The notes under the pieces were generated by a model. That model was given only the letters and a program-made list of their open reading frames with translations. It was not told where the DNA came from and searched no databases. From positions 124,001 to 188,000 of the forward strand of contig CBDBIK010000006.1 of the NCBI GenBank assembly GCA_965206145.1: a stretch of 64,000 nucleotides of DNA, given 5' to 3'. The number at the start of each line of letters is the position of its first letter. Within the stretch, counting starts at the first letter, position 1. This document shows, one piece after another, positions 52,980 to 62,084 of the stretch. The position numbers and the translations under genes are program-made. The DNA is from CBDBIK01 sp965206145. GTDB taxonomy: Bacteria; Pseudomonadota; Alphaproteobacteria; TMED109.

Positions 52980-53918
52980 ATGGAAACGGCTCTCTACATC
53001 GTCGGGGGGGTTGTGCTTCTCGCTCTTGGAGGGGAGACCCTTGCCAGGAACGCCGTTGCGGCGGCGTCGCGGCTCGAGGTCCCGCCGTTCGTCATTGGTG
53101 CGAGCATCGTTGCCTTTGGGACCTCAGTGCCAGAGCTTGTGGTGGCCGTCCGCGCAGCACTCGGAGGTCATGCGGGTTTCGTGGTCGGAAACGTTGTCGG
53201 TTCCAATATTGCGAATGTCCTGCTTGCTCTTGGTGCTGCGGCGCTGGTGCACCCGATCACGACACCTCGCTCCAGATCAACACGGGTTGATTCCCTGGTG
53301 ATGATGGGGGCAACGGTGATCTTTGCGATCATCGTCCTCAATCTCTCCGAACTGAGCCGTCTTGGCGGCGCGATTTTCGTGGGCACGCTTGCGCTTGCGA
53401 CCTGGCTCACTTTTCAACGGGGCGAGACACTGACGGATATTGTTCCTGATCCTTCCCGTATTCGCTCGCTTGCACGCACGATCCCCTTGGCTCTGGTCAG
53501 CCTCGTCGTGGTTACTGTCGGTGCAGATCTTCTCGTCGAGGGTGCGAGCCAGACGGCACGCGTTCTGGGAGTGAGCGAAGTGACGATAGGGCTCTCGGTC
53601 GTGGCGGTAGGCACTTCGCTGCCGGAGGTTGCGGTTGTTGTTGCCGCGGCTTTCCGTAGCCAGCCGGGTCTTGCTCTCGGGAGCATCCTTGGGAGCAATC
53701 TTTTCAACATCCTCGGCATCACGGGCGTCGCCGCCCTTGCAAGCCCAATCGGGTTCGAAGAAGAAGCGCGCGCTGGGGACATCACGGTGATGCTGCTTGC
53801 AGCCCTGGCACTTACTGCAGTGGTTGTGTTCCGGGTCCGGATCCCGCGGACAATGGGTGCGGTAATGGTGGCCCTTTATGCAGGGTACCTCGTTTTTCTC
53901 TATGACTCGGCATGGTGA
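52980..53918 (+). CDS. CaCA-family sodium/calcium exchanger (YrbG-like)
   Basis: The 312-residue membrane antiporter has the two inverted alpha repeats of the CaCA family: GASIVAFGTSVPELVVAVRA with GNVVGSNIANVLLALG in the first half and VGTSLPEVAVVVAAAF with GSILGSNLFNILGI in the second. About ten spans are visible. It exports calcium or another cation in exchange for sodium or protons. It begins 18 bases after sdhB. Confidence 0.9.
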   Translation: METALYIVGGVVLLALGGETLARNAVAAASRLEVPPFVIGASIVAFGTSVPELVVAVRAALGGHAGFVVGNVVGSNIANVLLALGAAALVHPITTPRSRSTRVDSLVMMGATVIFAIIVLNLSELSRLGGAIFVGTLALATWLTFQRGETLTDIVPDPSRIRSLARTIPLALVSLVVVTVGADLLVEGASQTARVLGVSEVTIGLSVVAVGTSLPEVAVVVAAAFRSQPGLALGSILGSNLFNILGITGVAALASPIGFEEEARAGDITVMLLAALALTAVVVFRVRIPRTMGAVMVALYAGYLVFLYDSAW

Positions 53919-53964
53919 TTCGGTAGGCTCCGTCCGAGACGAAAACCTGGAGGGGGAATCTTCC

Positions 53965-55062
53965 ATGAAAATTAATTTTGTTCTTGTGGTGGTTTTGGTC
54001 GTCGGGGTTGGGATCGGTTTTGCGCTTCGGCCGACCCTTTATGGCGAGGGAAATGAGCCGGGCATGGAAACCGAGGAAGTTACGGTGTCAGACGTAAAGG
54101 TTCGCTGGAAGTTGGCGAGTGCCTACGCGGGTTCGACGCCAATCCTCGGTCCCTCAATCATGCGGATGACTGACCGGATTCGCGAAGCTTCGAACGGCAC
54201 TGTCGACATCCGCTTCTTTGAGCCAGGTGCTTTGGTACCGCCACTTGAGATCTTCGATGCGGTCTCGTCCGGAGGCGTCGATGCAGGTTGGGCCACTCCG
54301 GGCTTTTGGGCCGGAAAGGTGCCTGCCTTGCAGCTTTTCGCCTCGATCCCCTTCGGTCCGGCCGCACCTGAGTACATGGCGTGGATGTATTGGGGAGGCG
54401 GTCGGGAGATGCTCGACGAACTCTATGCGCCCCACGATATCAAGAGCCTTCCTTGCATGATCCTGCCGCCCGAGGCGTCGGGCTGGTTCCGAAAGGAGAT
54501 TCGCTCCCTCGACGACCTTCGTGGGCTCAAAATGCGCTTTTTCGCGCTTGGTGCCCGCGTGATGGAGAAGATCGGGGTTTCGACCCAACTGCTTGCCGGT
54601 GGTGACATTTACCCCGCGCTTGAGCTTGGCACGATTGATGCTACCGAGTTCTCGAGCCCGGCCATCGACCAGAACTTTGGCTTCCATCAGATTGCCAAGC
54701 ATTACTATTTTCCCGGCTGGCACCAACAATCCACGTGGGCTGACGTAACTGTCAATATGGATCGCTGGAACGAGCTTACCCTCGGCCAGCAGACGCTTCT
54801 CGACATGGCCTGCGGCGACTTGGTCCGTGAAAGCCTTGCCGAGGGGGAAGCGATGCAGGTTCCCGCGCTCAGTCGTCTTACGGCTGAGGGCGTCCAACTC
54901 CATCGCTGGCCTGATGAATTCCTCCAAGCCTACGAGGATGCGTGGATGGAGGTTGCGCAGGAGGAGGCGCAGAAGGATTCGGATTTTGCCCGTGCCTTGG
55001 CTTCGCTAACTGAATTTCGTGAAAGCTTCAAGGTTTGGAATGACCTAGGCTACCTGAATTGA
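53965..55062 (+). CDS. TRAP transporter solute-binding protein (DctP family), without membrane partners nearby
   Basis: The 365-residue protein begins with a membrane-spanning N terminus (MKINFVLVVVLVVGVGIGFA) that may be an uncleaved anchor or a signal peptide. Its DctP-type core has WKLASAYAGSTPILG, GLKMRFFALGARVMEKIGV, GGDIYPALELGTIDATEFSS and the C-terminal AYEDAWMEVAQEEA. It resembles the TRAP proteins that bind 2-oxo acids or other carboxylates. No DctQ or DctM gene is in the window. The ribosome binding site GGAGGGGG (53949-53956) supports the start. Its stop overlaps a TTG of the mmsA frame. Confidence 0.88.
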   Translation: MKINFVLVVVLVVGVGIGFALRPTLYGEGNEPGMETEEVTVSDVKVRWKLASAYAGSTPILGPSIMRMTDRIREASNGTVDIRFFEPGALVPPLEIFDAVSSGGVDAGWATPGFWAGKVPALQLFASIPFGPAAPEYMAWMYWGGGREMLDELYAPHDIKSLPCMILPPEASGWFRKEIRSLDDLRGLKMRFFALGARVMEKIGVSTQLLAGGDIYPALELGTIDATEFSSPAIDQNFGFHQIAKHYYFPGWHQQSTWADVTVNMDRWNELTLGQQTLLDMACGDLVRESLAEGEAMQVPALSRLTAEGVQLHRWPDEFLQAYEDAWMEVAQEEAQKDSDFARALASLTEFRESFKVWNDLGYLN

Positions 55063-55064
55063 AC

Positions 55065-56561
55065 ATGAAGGAAACGCTCGGACACCGCATAGCCGGCAAT
55101 CTCTCCCAAGGGGAGAGCGGCCGCATCGGCGAAGTATTTGACCCCTCGACTGGAGAAGTTACCCGCCATGTCGCGCTCGCTGGCTCCGCCGAAGTCGACG
55201 CGGCTGTCCGGGCTGCCGAAGAGGCGTTTCCTGCCTGGTCCGCCACTCCGCCTGCTGAGCGGGCGCGGGTCATGTTCCGCTACCGCGCACTCTTGGAGGA
55301 GCATCTCGACGAGATTGCCGAACTCGTGTCGCGCGAGCACGGCAAGATCCATGCCGATGCCAAGGGGTCGGTACTGCGAGGTGCCGAGGTAGTCGAGTTT
55401 GCATGCGGAATCCCGCACCTTCTCAAAGGGGAGCACAGCCGCGAAGTGGGTGGCGGGATTGACACTTGGTCCTTCCGACAGCCACTTGGTGTGTGCGCCG
55501 GTATTACTCCGTTCAATTTCCCGGCGATGATCCCGTTGTGGATGTTTCCGCTCGCAGCGGCCTGCGGAAATACCTTCGTGCTGAAGCCTTCCGAGCGGGA
55601 TCCCTCGTGCCCGCTTCGACTTGCCGAACTCTTCGAGGAGGCGGGAGCACCTCCTGGCGTGCTCAACGTCGTCAACGGTGACAAAGAGGCGGTGCACCCC
55701 ATTCTCTCCCATTCTGGCATCCAAGCGGTGAGTTTCGTCGGATCAACTCCGGTCGCGCGGGAGATCTATGCCCGTTCTGCCGAGCACGGTAAGCGCGTGC
55801 AGGCTCTGGGTGGAGCGAAAAACCATTTGGTTGTGATGCCCGATGCAGATCTGGACAAGGTAAGTGCTGCGCTACTGGGTGCCGCTTACGGATCGGCCGG
55901 TGAACGCTGCATGGCGGTCTCCGTGGCGGTGGCGGTGGGCAACGTGGGAGATGCTCTTGTGGAGAAGCTTTCCGAGCGCGTTCGGAATCTCAAAATCGGC
56001 CCCCACAACGATCCTGAAGCGGAGATGGGTCCGCTTGTCACTCGTGCGGCACTTGAGCGGGTTGAGGGGCTTGTTGCAAAGGGCGTTGAGGAAGGGGCTA
56101 AACTTGTCGTGGATGGGCGAAGACTCCGGTTGCAGGGGTACGAGAACGGCTTCTACATGGGCGGTTGTCTATTCGATCAGGTGATGCCGGAGATGACGAT
56201 TTACAAGGAAGAGATTTTCGGTCCGGTTTTGTCGACGGTACGGGTGGACGACTACGAGGGTGCCCTTGATCTGGTTCGTGCCAATCCTTATGGCAACGGC
56301 GTATCGATTTTCACCCGTGACGGTGCCGTCGCACGGGATTTCGCCGAGAGATGCAACATCGGCATGGTGGGAATTAATATTCCGATTCCGGTCCCGGTTG
56401 CCTACCACACGTTCGGGGGCTGGAAGAACTCTCTTTTCGGTTCCTCAAACACCCACGGTTTGGAGGGGGTTCGTTTCTATACCCGCATCAAGACCATGAC
56501 GGCGCGCTGGCCTACGGAACCGGGTATCGGGGCCGAGTTCACGATCCCCGTCCACCGCTAG
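55065..56561 (+). CDS. mmsA: CoA-acylating methylmalonate-semialdehyde dehydrogenase
   Basis: MmsA converts methylmalonate semialdehyde to propionyl-CoA in valine and myo-inositol degradation. The 498-residue ALDH has FNFPAMIPLWMFPLAAACGN, GGAKNHLVVMPDADLD and the active cysteine in GSAGERCMAVSVAVAVG; MmsA-type residues near the C terminus (PVPVAYHTFGGWKNSLFG) are present. The start may be ATG 55065 or TTG 55059; neither has a strong ribosome binding site, so coupling to the TRAP gene is likely. Confidence 0.92.
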   Translation: MKETLGHRIAGNLSQGESGRIGEVFDPSTGEVTRHVALAGSAEVDAAVRAAEEAFPAWSATPPAERARVMFRYRALLEEHLDEIAELVSREHGKIHADAKGSVLRGAEVVEFACGIPHLLKGEHSREVGGGIDTWSFRQPLGVCAGITPFNFPAMIPLWMFPLAAACGNTFVLKPSERDPSCPLRLAELFEEAGAPPGVLNVVNGDKEAVHPILSHSGIQAVSFVGSTPVAREIYARSAEHGKRVQALGGAKNHLVVMPDADLDKVSAALLGAAYGSAGERCMAVSVAVAVGNVGDALVEKLSERVRNLKIGPHNDPEAEMGPLVTRAALERVEGLVAKGVEEGAKLVVDGRRLRLQGYENGFYMGGCLFDQVMPEMTIYKEEIFGPVLSTVRVDDYEGALDLVRANPYGNGVSIFTRDGAVARDFAERCNIGMVGINIPIPVPVAYHTFGGWKNSLFGSSNTHGLEGVRFYTRIKTMTARWPTEPGIGAEFTIPVHR

Positions 56562-56583
56562 AAGCGTCTGCCGTTGCGCGTGT

Positions 56584-56871
56584 TCAGGCGCGCATCCGGC
56601 CAACGAGCAGGACGATCGCCCCGATGACGGCAAGTAGGGCTGCTGCCCCGTGGAAGACGGACATCCCGAGGACGGGAAGTACGTAGTCGAACCAGATGGT
56701 TGGGTTTCCTGGATCAGGATCCAGCCATTGATCGATAAATCCTTGGAAGCCAACAAGGCTGTTGGCATCAATCTCTGCCCATGCCCCGGCGATGGACGGG
56801 CTGCTTGCGAAAATCCCGACTAGGAAAGAAAGCAGGGCAAGGCCTAAGAGAAACAAACCTGATATCCACAT
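56584..56871 (-). CDS. Small membrane protein with two predicted spans
   Basis: The 95-residue protein from ATG 56871 (GGAG 6 bases upstream) has one span near residues 1-22 (SGLFLLGLALLSFLVGIFAS) and another near the C terminus (VLPVLGMSVFHGAAALLAVI), with a polar loop containing WLDPDPGNPTIW. No family is recognised. It lies just downstream of tRNA-Arg and converges with mmsA. Confidence 0.65.
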   Translation of the reverse strand: MWISGLFLLGLALLSFLVGIFASSPSIAGAWAEIDANSLVGFQGFIDQWLDPDPGNPTIWFDYVLPVLGMSVFHGAAALLAVIGAIVLLVGRMRA

Positions 56872-56890
56872 AGGAAACTCCAAACTTCTA

Positions 56891-56967
<77 letters not shown>

Positions 56968-57006
56968 GGCACGCGGAATCGTATCTTAGCCCCTACGGGC
57001 GAAAAC

Positions 57007-57999
57007 CTATTGTTGGGCTTTCTTGTTCTTGTGACTCGTAAGGCTGAGGAAAAGATCTTCCAGACTCGGTTCTCCGGTTGTGAAGTCTTCCACGGAGATT
57101 CCCGCCTCCCGCACCTTTTCGAGGAGATCGATGCTACGGATTTCCGTGGGATGGAAGCGCACGATCATCGTTCGTGAATCCTGAAGATTCACGTCCACAT
57201 CGGAAAGGGATTTCGGGATGGTGTCGAGGGGTTCGGCGAGGTGCAGTGTCAAGTCTTTCTGGTCAAGGCGGGCTACCATCTCGTGCATCGGTCCGTTCAT
57301 GATCACTTTCCCCTGATCAATGATGGCGATGCGATCGCACATCGCCTCCACCTCCTCGAAATGGTGCGTCGTGAGCAAGATCGTCGCTCCCGCCTTGTTG
57401 ATTGCCCGCACCTCTCGCCATAGTGCTTGTCTGAGCTCCACATCCACACCCGCCGTCGGTTCATCAAGAATGAGGATCGGTGGGCGATGCACCATTGCCT
57501 TAGCGATCATCAAGCGCCTGCGCATGCCGCCTGAGAGCGTCCGAGCGTACACGTCCGATTTGTCGGAAAGTCCCACCGCCTCGAGAAGTTCATTCGTCCT
57601 TCGTTCGCTCCGGGGTACTCCGTAAAGGCCCGCCTGCAAGTTCAAGGTTTCCTTGGGCGTGAAGAACGGATCCATGACGAGTTCCTGCGGCATCACGCCG
57701 ATCGAAAGCCGCGCTTGGCGCCAATTGGAATCGAGATCATGTCCAGCGATTTGGACGTTTCCTTCGGTTTTGAGAACCAAGCCGGCAAGGATGTTGATCA
57801 ACGTTGATTTCCCCGCTCCGTTGGGGCCGAGAAGCCCGAACATCGAACCGGTCGGGATATCGAGGTCAACGCTGCGGAGTGCGTGCTGGGGTGGCTGACC
57901 GCCACTTGCGGCGTAGATTTTCTCAAGTCCGCGGATGCGGATCGCCGGGGTATTCCCCGGGTTGCCGGAGATGGGGGAGGGGGCGGCGGAGTCTGGCAT
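57007..57999 (-). CDS. ABC-2 type transporter ATP-binding protein
   Basis: The 330-residue ATPase has Walker A GLLGPNGAGKSTLIN, signature TLSGGMRRRLMIAKAM and Walker B ILILDEPTAGVDVELRQ, with the C-terminal domain of the NodI/DrrA/YadG exporter group ending in GEPSLEDLFLSLT. It should power an ABC-2 membrane exporter, but no permease gene follows; tRNA-Arg is next. The start at ATG 57999 excludes a longer, less protein-like extension to 58086. Confidence 0.88.
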   Translation of the reverse strand: MPDSAAPSPISGNPGNTPAIRIRGLEKIYAASGGQPPQHALRSVDLDIPTGSMFGLLGPNGAGKSTLINILAGLVLKTEGNVQIAGHDLDSNWRQARLSIGVMPQELVMDPFFTPKETLNLQAGLYGVPRSERRTNELLEAVGLSDKSDVYARTLSGGMRRRLMIAKAMVHRPPILILDEPTAGVDVELRQALWREVRAINKAGATILLTTHHFEEVEAMCDRIAIIDQGKVIMNGPMHEMVARLDQKDLTLHLAEPLDTIPKSLSDVDVNLQDSRTMIVRFHPTEIRSIDLLEKVREAGISVEDFTTGEPSLEDLFLSLTSHKNKKAQQ

Positions 58000-58088
58000 G
58001 ATGTTGCACCTGTCCCTACCATCCACCGTCGGCAAGGGCAATGGCGCGCCTGCGTTTTGTAGCATTGTCGAGTGTTGCCGAGACAACG

Positions 58089-58247
58089 ATGGATGCTCCC
58101 GAGACGATAGAAGTGTGTGAAGACCGCGTCGCTTGCGACGGCGGTGGCGGCGCGCTCGGGCATCCTCGCGTATATCTCACCCTTGAGGTAGATAGGCAGA
58201 TTGACTGTCCGTACTGCGGTCGCCGCTACGTACGCAAAAGGCATTGA
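58089..58247 (+). CDS. Zinc-finger protein of the NDUFS6/ZF-CHCC family
   Basis: The 52-residue protein has VACDGGGGALGHPRVYLTLE and CPYCGRRYV, the Cys-His-Cys-Cys zinc site of the small alphaproteobacterial homologues of complex I subunit NDUFS6. The start ATG 58089 is the nearest to the conserved core. It overlaps the TTG at 58244 of the polA frame by 4 bases (TTGA). Confidence 0.85.
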   Translation: MDAPETIEVCEDRVACDGGGGALGHPRVYLTLEVDRQIDCPYCGRRYVRKRH

Positions 58248-58252
58248 GTCGC

Positions 58253-61012
58253 ATGGCCGAGGCGCGCCGCCTGATTCTCGTCGACGGTTCGGGTTATCTC
58301 TTTCGGGCCTACCACGTGATGGGGGATCTCACCCGACCCGACGGTACGCCCGTCGGGGCCGTCTACGGCTTCTGCAACATGCTCATGAAGCTCTTCCAGG
58401 AAGTGGAGTGCGACAGCCTCGCTGTCATTTTTGACGCGAGCGGAAAATCTTTCCGCAATGAAATTTTCGTCGACTACAAGGCGAACCGTCCTCCTGCGCC
58501 GCAGGATCTCGTTCCGCAGTTTCCGTTGGTGCGCGAGGCGACACGGGCCTTTGGCCTTCCTGCAGTCGAAATGAAAGGCTTCGAGGCAGATGACCTCATT
58601 GCCACCTATGCCGAGCAGGCACACGAGGCAGGCTGGGAGGTTGAGATCCTCTCCAACGATAAGGACATGATGCAGCTCGTGGGAGGGAAGGTGCGCATGT
58701 GCTCGCCGGTCGATTTTACGCCGGTTGGCACGGTGGAGGTGGAGAAGAAATTTGGCGTGTCTCCCGACAAGGTCATCGACGTGCAGGCGCTTGCCGGGGA
58801 TTCCAGTGACAACATTCCGGGCGTTCCGGGGATTGGCGTCAAGATTGCTGCTGAGCTCGTTCTCCGGTTCGGATCCCTCGAGGGCGTGCTCAAGGGTGCT
58901 TCCGAGGTAAGCCAGCCAAAACGTCGGGAACGCCTGCTCAAGCATGCCGACGATGCTCGAATGAGTTACACCCTTGCGACACTTCGTCGTGACGTCCCCG
59001 TGAAAGATTCACTTGATTCTTTCGCCCGACGCGCTCCTGATCCGGAAGTATTGCGCACTTTCCTGAGTGAACAGAACTTCGGGAGCCTGCTCCGCCGTGC
59101 GGAAAGATCTCTTCTGCGAAGTGACACGCTTTCTTCCCCCTCATCATTGAGGATCGAGGTGCCGGAAGAGGGCAGCTACGAAATCGTGGACACCATCGAA
59201 AGCCTCGATATCTGGATTGAAAGGGCTCAGGAGGCAGGAATTGTCGCCGTAGGCGTCGAGACGGACTTTCCTGAAACCTATTCAGCCCCTGTTGGCATCG
59301 CTCTGGCATCCGTTCCCGGTCAGGCTTGTTACATCCCGTTGGGTCACAGGGCCGAGGGTGGTGGCGACGCTGATCTTTTCGCATGCGGTCCTAATCAGCT
59401 ACCTGCGAAGAGCGCATTCGATCGACTCCGCGACCTCCTCGAGGATCCGGGGGTCCTCAAGGTGGGAATGGATCTCAAGCGTGTCGCGGGTCTGTTTCGC
59501 TTCTCGGGCAGTATCGATCTCAGTCCTTGGGATGACGTTATGCTCATTTCCTTCGTTCTTGATGCGGGCCGTCAGGGCCATTCCCTGGACAGCTTGAGCA
59601 AGCATCATCTCGGCGTTGATGCCCCCTCTTACGACGACGTGTGCGGGAAAGGGAAGAAACGGATTCCCTTCTCCCGGGTCGAGTTGGAGGCGGCGCGCGA
59701 TTACGCCGCAAAAAACGCCGATCTTGCTCTTCAGCTTCACAGCGTCCTGCGACCGAGGCTTCTCAGGGAGCGACTGGTTTCTGTCTACGAAACCATCGAG
59801 CGTCCGCTTGTGCCGGTGATTGCCGGGATGGAACTAGAGGGAATCGCCATTGATCGCCGCGCCCTTGGGGCCCTGAGCAAGGATTTCTCTTCCCGCTTGG
59901 TCGAGATAGAGAGAGAAATCCACGAACTTGCTGGGAGGCCCTTCAAGATCGCTTCCCCGAAGCAGCTTGGCGAGGTTCTGTTCGATGAAATGAAGATCGC
60001 ACCAAGGAGGATGACCAAAAAAAGCGGCAGAGCTACCACGGAGGCCTCGGTTCTTGAAGACCTTGCCGCAGAAGGACATGAACTTCCTGCCCGCGTCCTT
60101 GCTTGGCGTCAGATTGCCAAGCTCAAGGGCACCTATGTCGATGCGCTTCTCAAGCACAGCGAGGGGTCGGGGAGGGTGCATACCTCGTTTCACATCACTG
60201 GAGCGGTGACAGGACGATTTTCTTCCAACGAACCCAACCTCCAGAACATTCCTGTCCGCACCCAGGAGGGGCGGCGCATCCGCAAGGCGTTCATCGCACC
60301 TAAGGGATATGTGCTCGTGTGTGCGGACTATTCACAGATTGAACTTCGTCTGCTCGCCGAAGTCGCCGGAATAGAATCACTTAGGCGGGCGTTCGCCGAA
60401 GGAAGTGACATCCATGCCCTCACCGCCGAACGGGTTTTCGGTTCAAACGGAACGGGTGATTTCACGGATTTGCGTCGTCGAGCTAAGGCAATCAACTTCG
60501 GGATCATTTACGGACTCTCCGCATTTGGTCTTGCCCGCCAGATCGATGTTACGCAGAAGGAAGCGCAGGAATACATCGATATCTATTTCGAAACCTATCC
60601 CGGCCTGCGCGAGTACATGGATCTTTGCCGGGAGAGTGCGCGGGAGATGGGTTTTGTCACGACGTTGTTCGGTCGGCGCATCCACATCCCTGACATTAAG
60701 GGCGGTGCCCCCGGAAGGCGGGGGCATGCGGAGCGCCAGGCGATCAACGCTCCTCTCCAAGGGACGGCGGCCGATATCATCAAGCGGGCGATGGTCCGAA
60801 TTCCCGATGCCCTTGCCAAGGCGAAGCTTTCAAGCCGAATGCTTCTGCAGGTCCATGACGAACTTGTATTCGAGGCTCCGGTCGCCGAGGCCGAAAAGAC
60901 AGGGGAAGTGGCAATGTCCGTTATGCGGGAAGCAGCACTTCCTTCGATTGATCTTTCGGTATCGTTGGTGGTGGACGTGGGCATCGGCTCTAACTGGGAC
61001 GAGGCGCACTGA
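58253..61012 (+). CDS. polA: DNA polymerase I with degenerate 3'-5' exonuclease site
   Basis: The 919-residue enzyme repairs DNA and removes Okazaki primers. The N-terminal 5' nuclease is intact (VDGSGYLFRAYH, FDASGKSFR, EADDLIATYA, SNDKDMMQLV, GDSSDNIPGVPGIG). The polymerase domain is intact: motif A CADYSQIELR, motif B RRRAKAINFGIIYGL, motif C QVHDELVFE. In the exonuclease domain, positions equivalent to E. coli Asp355, Asp424 and Asp501 are Gly334, Val411 and Asn488, while Glu357 is kept as Glu336, so proofreading is probably lost. The start could be TTG 58244 (coupled to the zinc-finger gene) or ATG 58253. Confidence 0.94.
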   Translation: MAEARRLILVDGSGYLFRAYHVMGDLTRPDGTPVGAVYGFCNMLMKLFQEVECDSLAVIFDASGKSFRNEIFVDYKANRPPAPQDLVPQFPLVREATRAFGLPAVEMKGFEADDLIATYAEQAHEAGWEVEILSNDKDMMQLVGGKVRMCSPVDFTPVGTVEVEKKFGVSPDKVIDVQALAGDSSDNIPGVPGIGVKIAAELVLRFGSLEGVLKGASEVSQPKRRERLLKHADDARMSYTLATLRRDVPVKDSLDSFARRAPDPEVLRTFLSEQNFGSLLRRAERSLLRSDTLSSPSSLRIEVPEEGSYEIVDTIESLDIWIERAQEAGIVAVGVETDFPETYSAPVGIALASVPGQACYIPLGHRAEGGGDADLFACGPNQLPAKSAFDRLRDLLEDPGVLKVGMDLKRVAGLFRFSGSIDLSPWDDVMLISFVLDAGRQGHSLDSLSKHHLGVDAPSYDDVCGKGKKRIPFSRVELEAARDYAAKNADLALQLHSVLRPRLLRERLVSVYETIERPLVPVIAGMELEGIAIDRRALGALSKDFSSRLVEIEREIHELAGRPFKIASPKQLGEVLFDEMKIAPRRMTKKSGRATTEASVLEDLAAEGHELPARVLAWRQIAKLKGTYVDALLKHSEGSGRVHTSFHITGAVTGRFSSNEPNLQNIPVRTQEGRRIRKAFIAPKGYVLVCADYSQIELRLLAEVAGIESLRRAFAEGSDIHALTAERVFGSNGTGDFTDLRRRAKAINFGIIYGLSAFGLARQIDVTQKEAQEYIDIYFETYPGLREYMDLCRESAREMGFVTTLFGRRIHIPDIKGGAPGRRGHAERQAINAPLQGTAADIIKRAMVRIPDALAKAKLSSRMLLQVHDELVFEAPVAEAEKTGEVAMSVMREAALPSIDLSVSLVVDVGIGSNWDEAH

Positions 61013-61095
61013 ATTTTGCTGCAGGTAGCGTTTGGTTCGGAGGAAGATTGCGGCCGGAAAAGAACCAATACGGTGAGGACGGGTTCAGAATAATT

Positions 61096-61656
61096 TTATG
61101 TGGAACTGCTCCTGGTTTCGAGTGCGCCCAGGAACCCGCGAAAGTACGTTCCCGGGACGGCAATGATGATATGGCCCCAACTTCCCACAATTTTTACAGT
61201 GAAGGAGTCCGTTGTCGCTAACTCAAATAGGTCGTCCATTGTCAGATTAATGATCACTTCTTCGATGACATCCGAGTCGAATTGACCGGTCCGGAATCGA
61301 CGGCCGACCCGCACTAGATCCAGTTGTTTCCCCTCGCTGTAGGCCGTGTCCAAATAAGCCCAGCTTGGCAGCATCGAAATCACGTGCAGTTGTATGGTGG
61401 AAAACTCGCCCACGGTAGACGATTGCGTAGTGTGCAAGAGATATTGATGCCTGAAAAAACCACTTTCCGCCAGATCGTCGGTAACAACTACAGGGCCGGT
61501 AATTTTCGTAGTGTTTCTATGCTCGTCATATCTGAAAATCGTTTTTGCGGTCACGGCGGATGCCACGGGCAGGTTCCCGTACACACCGATTCGTGTTTCT
61601 CCCCGGCTCACGCAACCGGCCAACAGGATTGCCGCTAGGATCGGAATGAATTTCAT
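61096..61656 (-). CDS. Lipoprotein of unknown function
   Basis: The 186-residue protein starts at ATG 61656 with GAGAGG six bases upstream. It has a signal peptide ending in the lipobox LLAGC, then a mature part of mixed beta and helix content with no family I recognise. The segment VIEEVIINLTMDDLFELATTD and the C-terminal hydrophobic GHIIIAVPGTYFRGFLGALE are notable. It lies at the border of the AT-richer, decaying region. Confidence 0.7.
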   Translation of the reverse strand: MKFIPILAAILLAGCVSRGETRIGVYGNLPVASAVTAKTIFRYDEHRNTTKITGPVVVTDDLAESGFFRHQYLLHTTQSSTVGEFSTIQLHVISMLPSWAYLDTAYSEGKQLDLVRVGRRFRTGQFDSDVIEEVIINLTMDDLFELATTDSFTVKIVGSWGHIIIAVPGTYFRGFLGALETRSSST

Positions 61657-62084
61657 GGTGTGCCTCTCTGTGGCAATATTCCCCTGTTCGACATGGTACC
61701 GATTCACTACGAATCCCCCAAGGTCGCCTAGAGTGCCGCGGCTTTGATCTGCCCCTGAAGGCCGATAGCTTTCCGGTTGAATTAGAATCAGATCAGATGT
61801 GGGAGCTACCGGCAGTGACGGTGCAGACCAGATAGCGGCCGGTTGATCCGAGAGAGCCGTAGCGGCTGGTAGCTACAGCTAGAAGGAAAGTTCAGTATCC
61901 AACGGAGGGGATTTATATAATAAACCAGACAAATAATTCACAATAGGTTGAATAGTAAAGATTATTATTGATCGCGAAAAACGGAGGCGGGTTTTGTTTC
62001 ATTTTCAGGCTGCTCCCGACAACTGGCAAGATGTAAAATCATCATTGTTTGGTTCTGGCGTGGAAAGCCCTGTGTGTTAATGGA
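61657..62084. other. Intergenic region, no gene seen, one inverted repeat
   Basis: No supported coding frame was found in these 428 bases. AGCTACC at 61804-61810 and GGTAGCT at 61868-61874 form an inverted repeat about 70 bases across, with further GC-rich internal pairing possible (AGCGGCC, CCGTAGCGGC). A very AT-rich stretch follows at 61910-61980. It could be a structured RNA or remains of a mobile element end. Confidence 0.35.
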
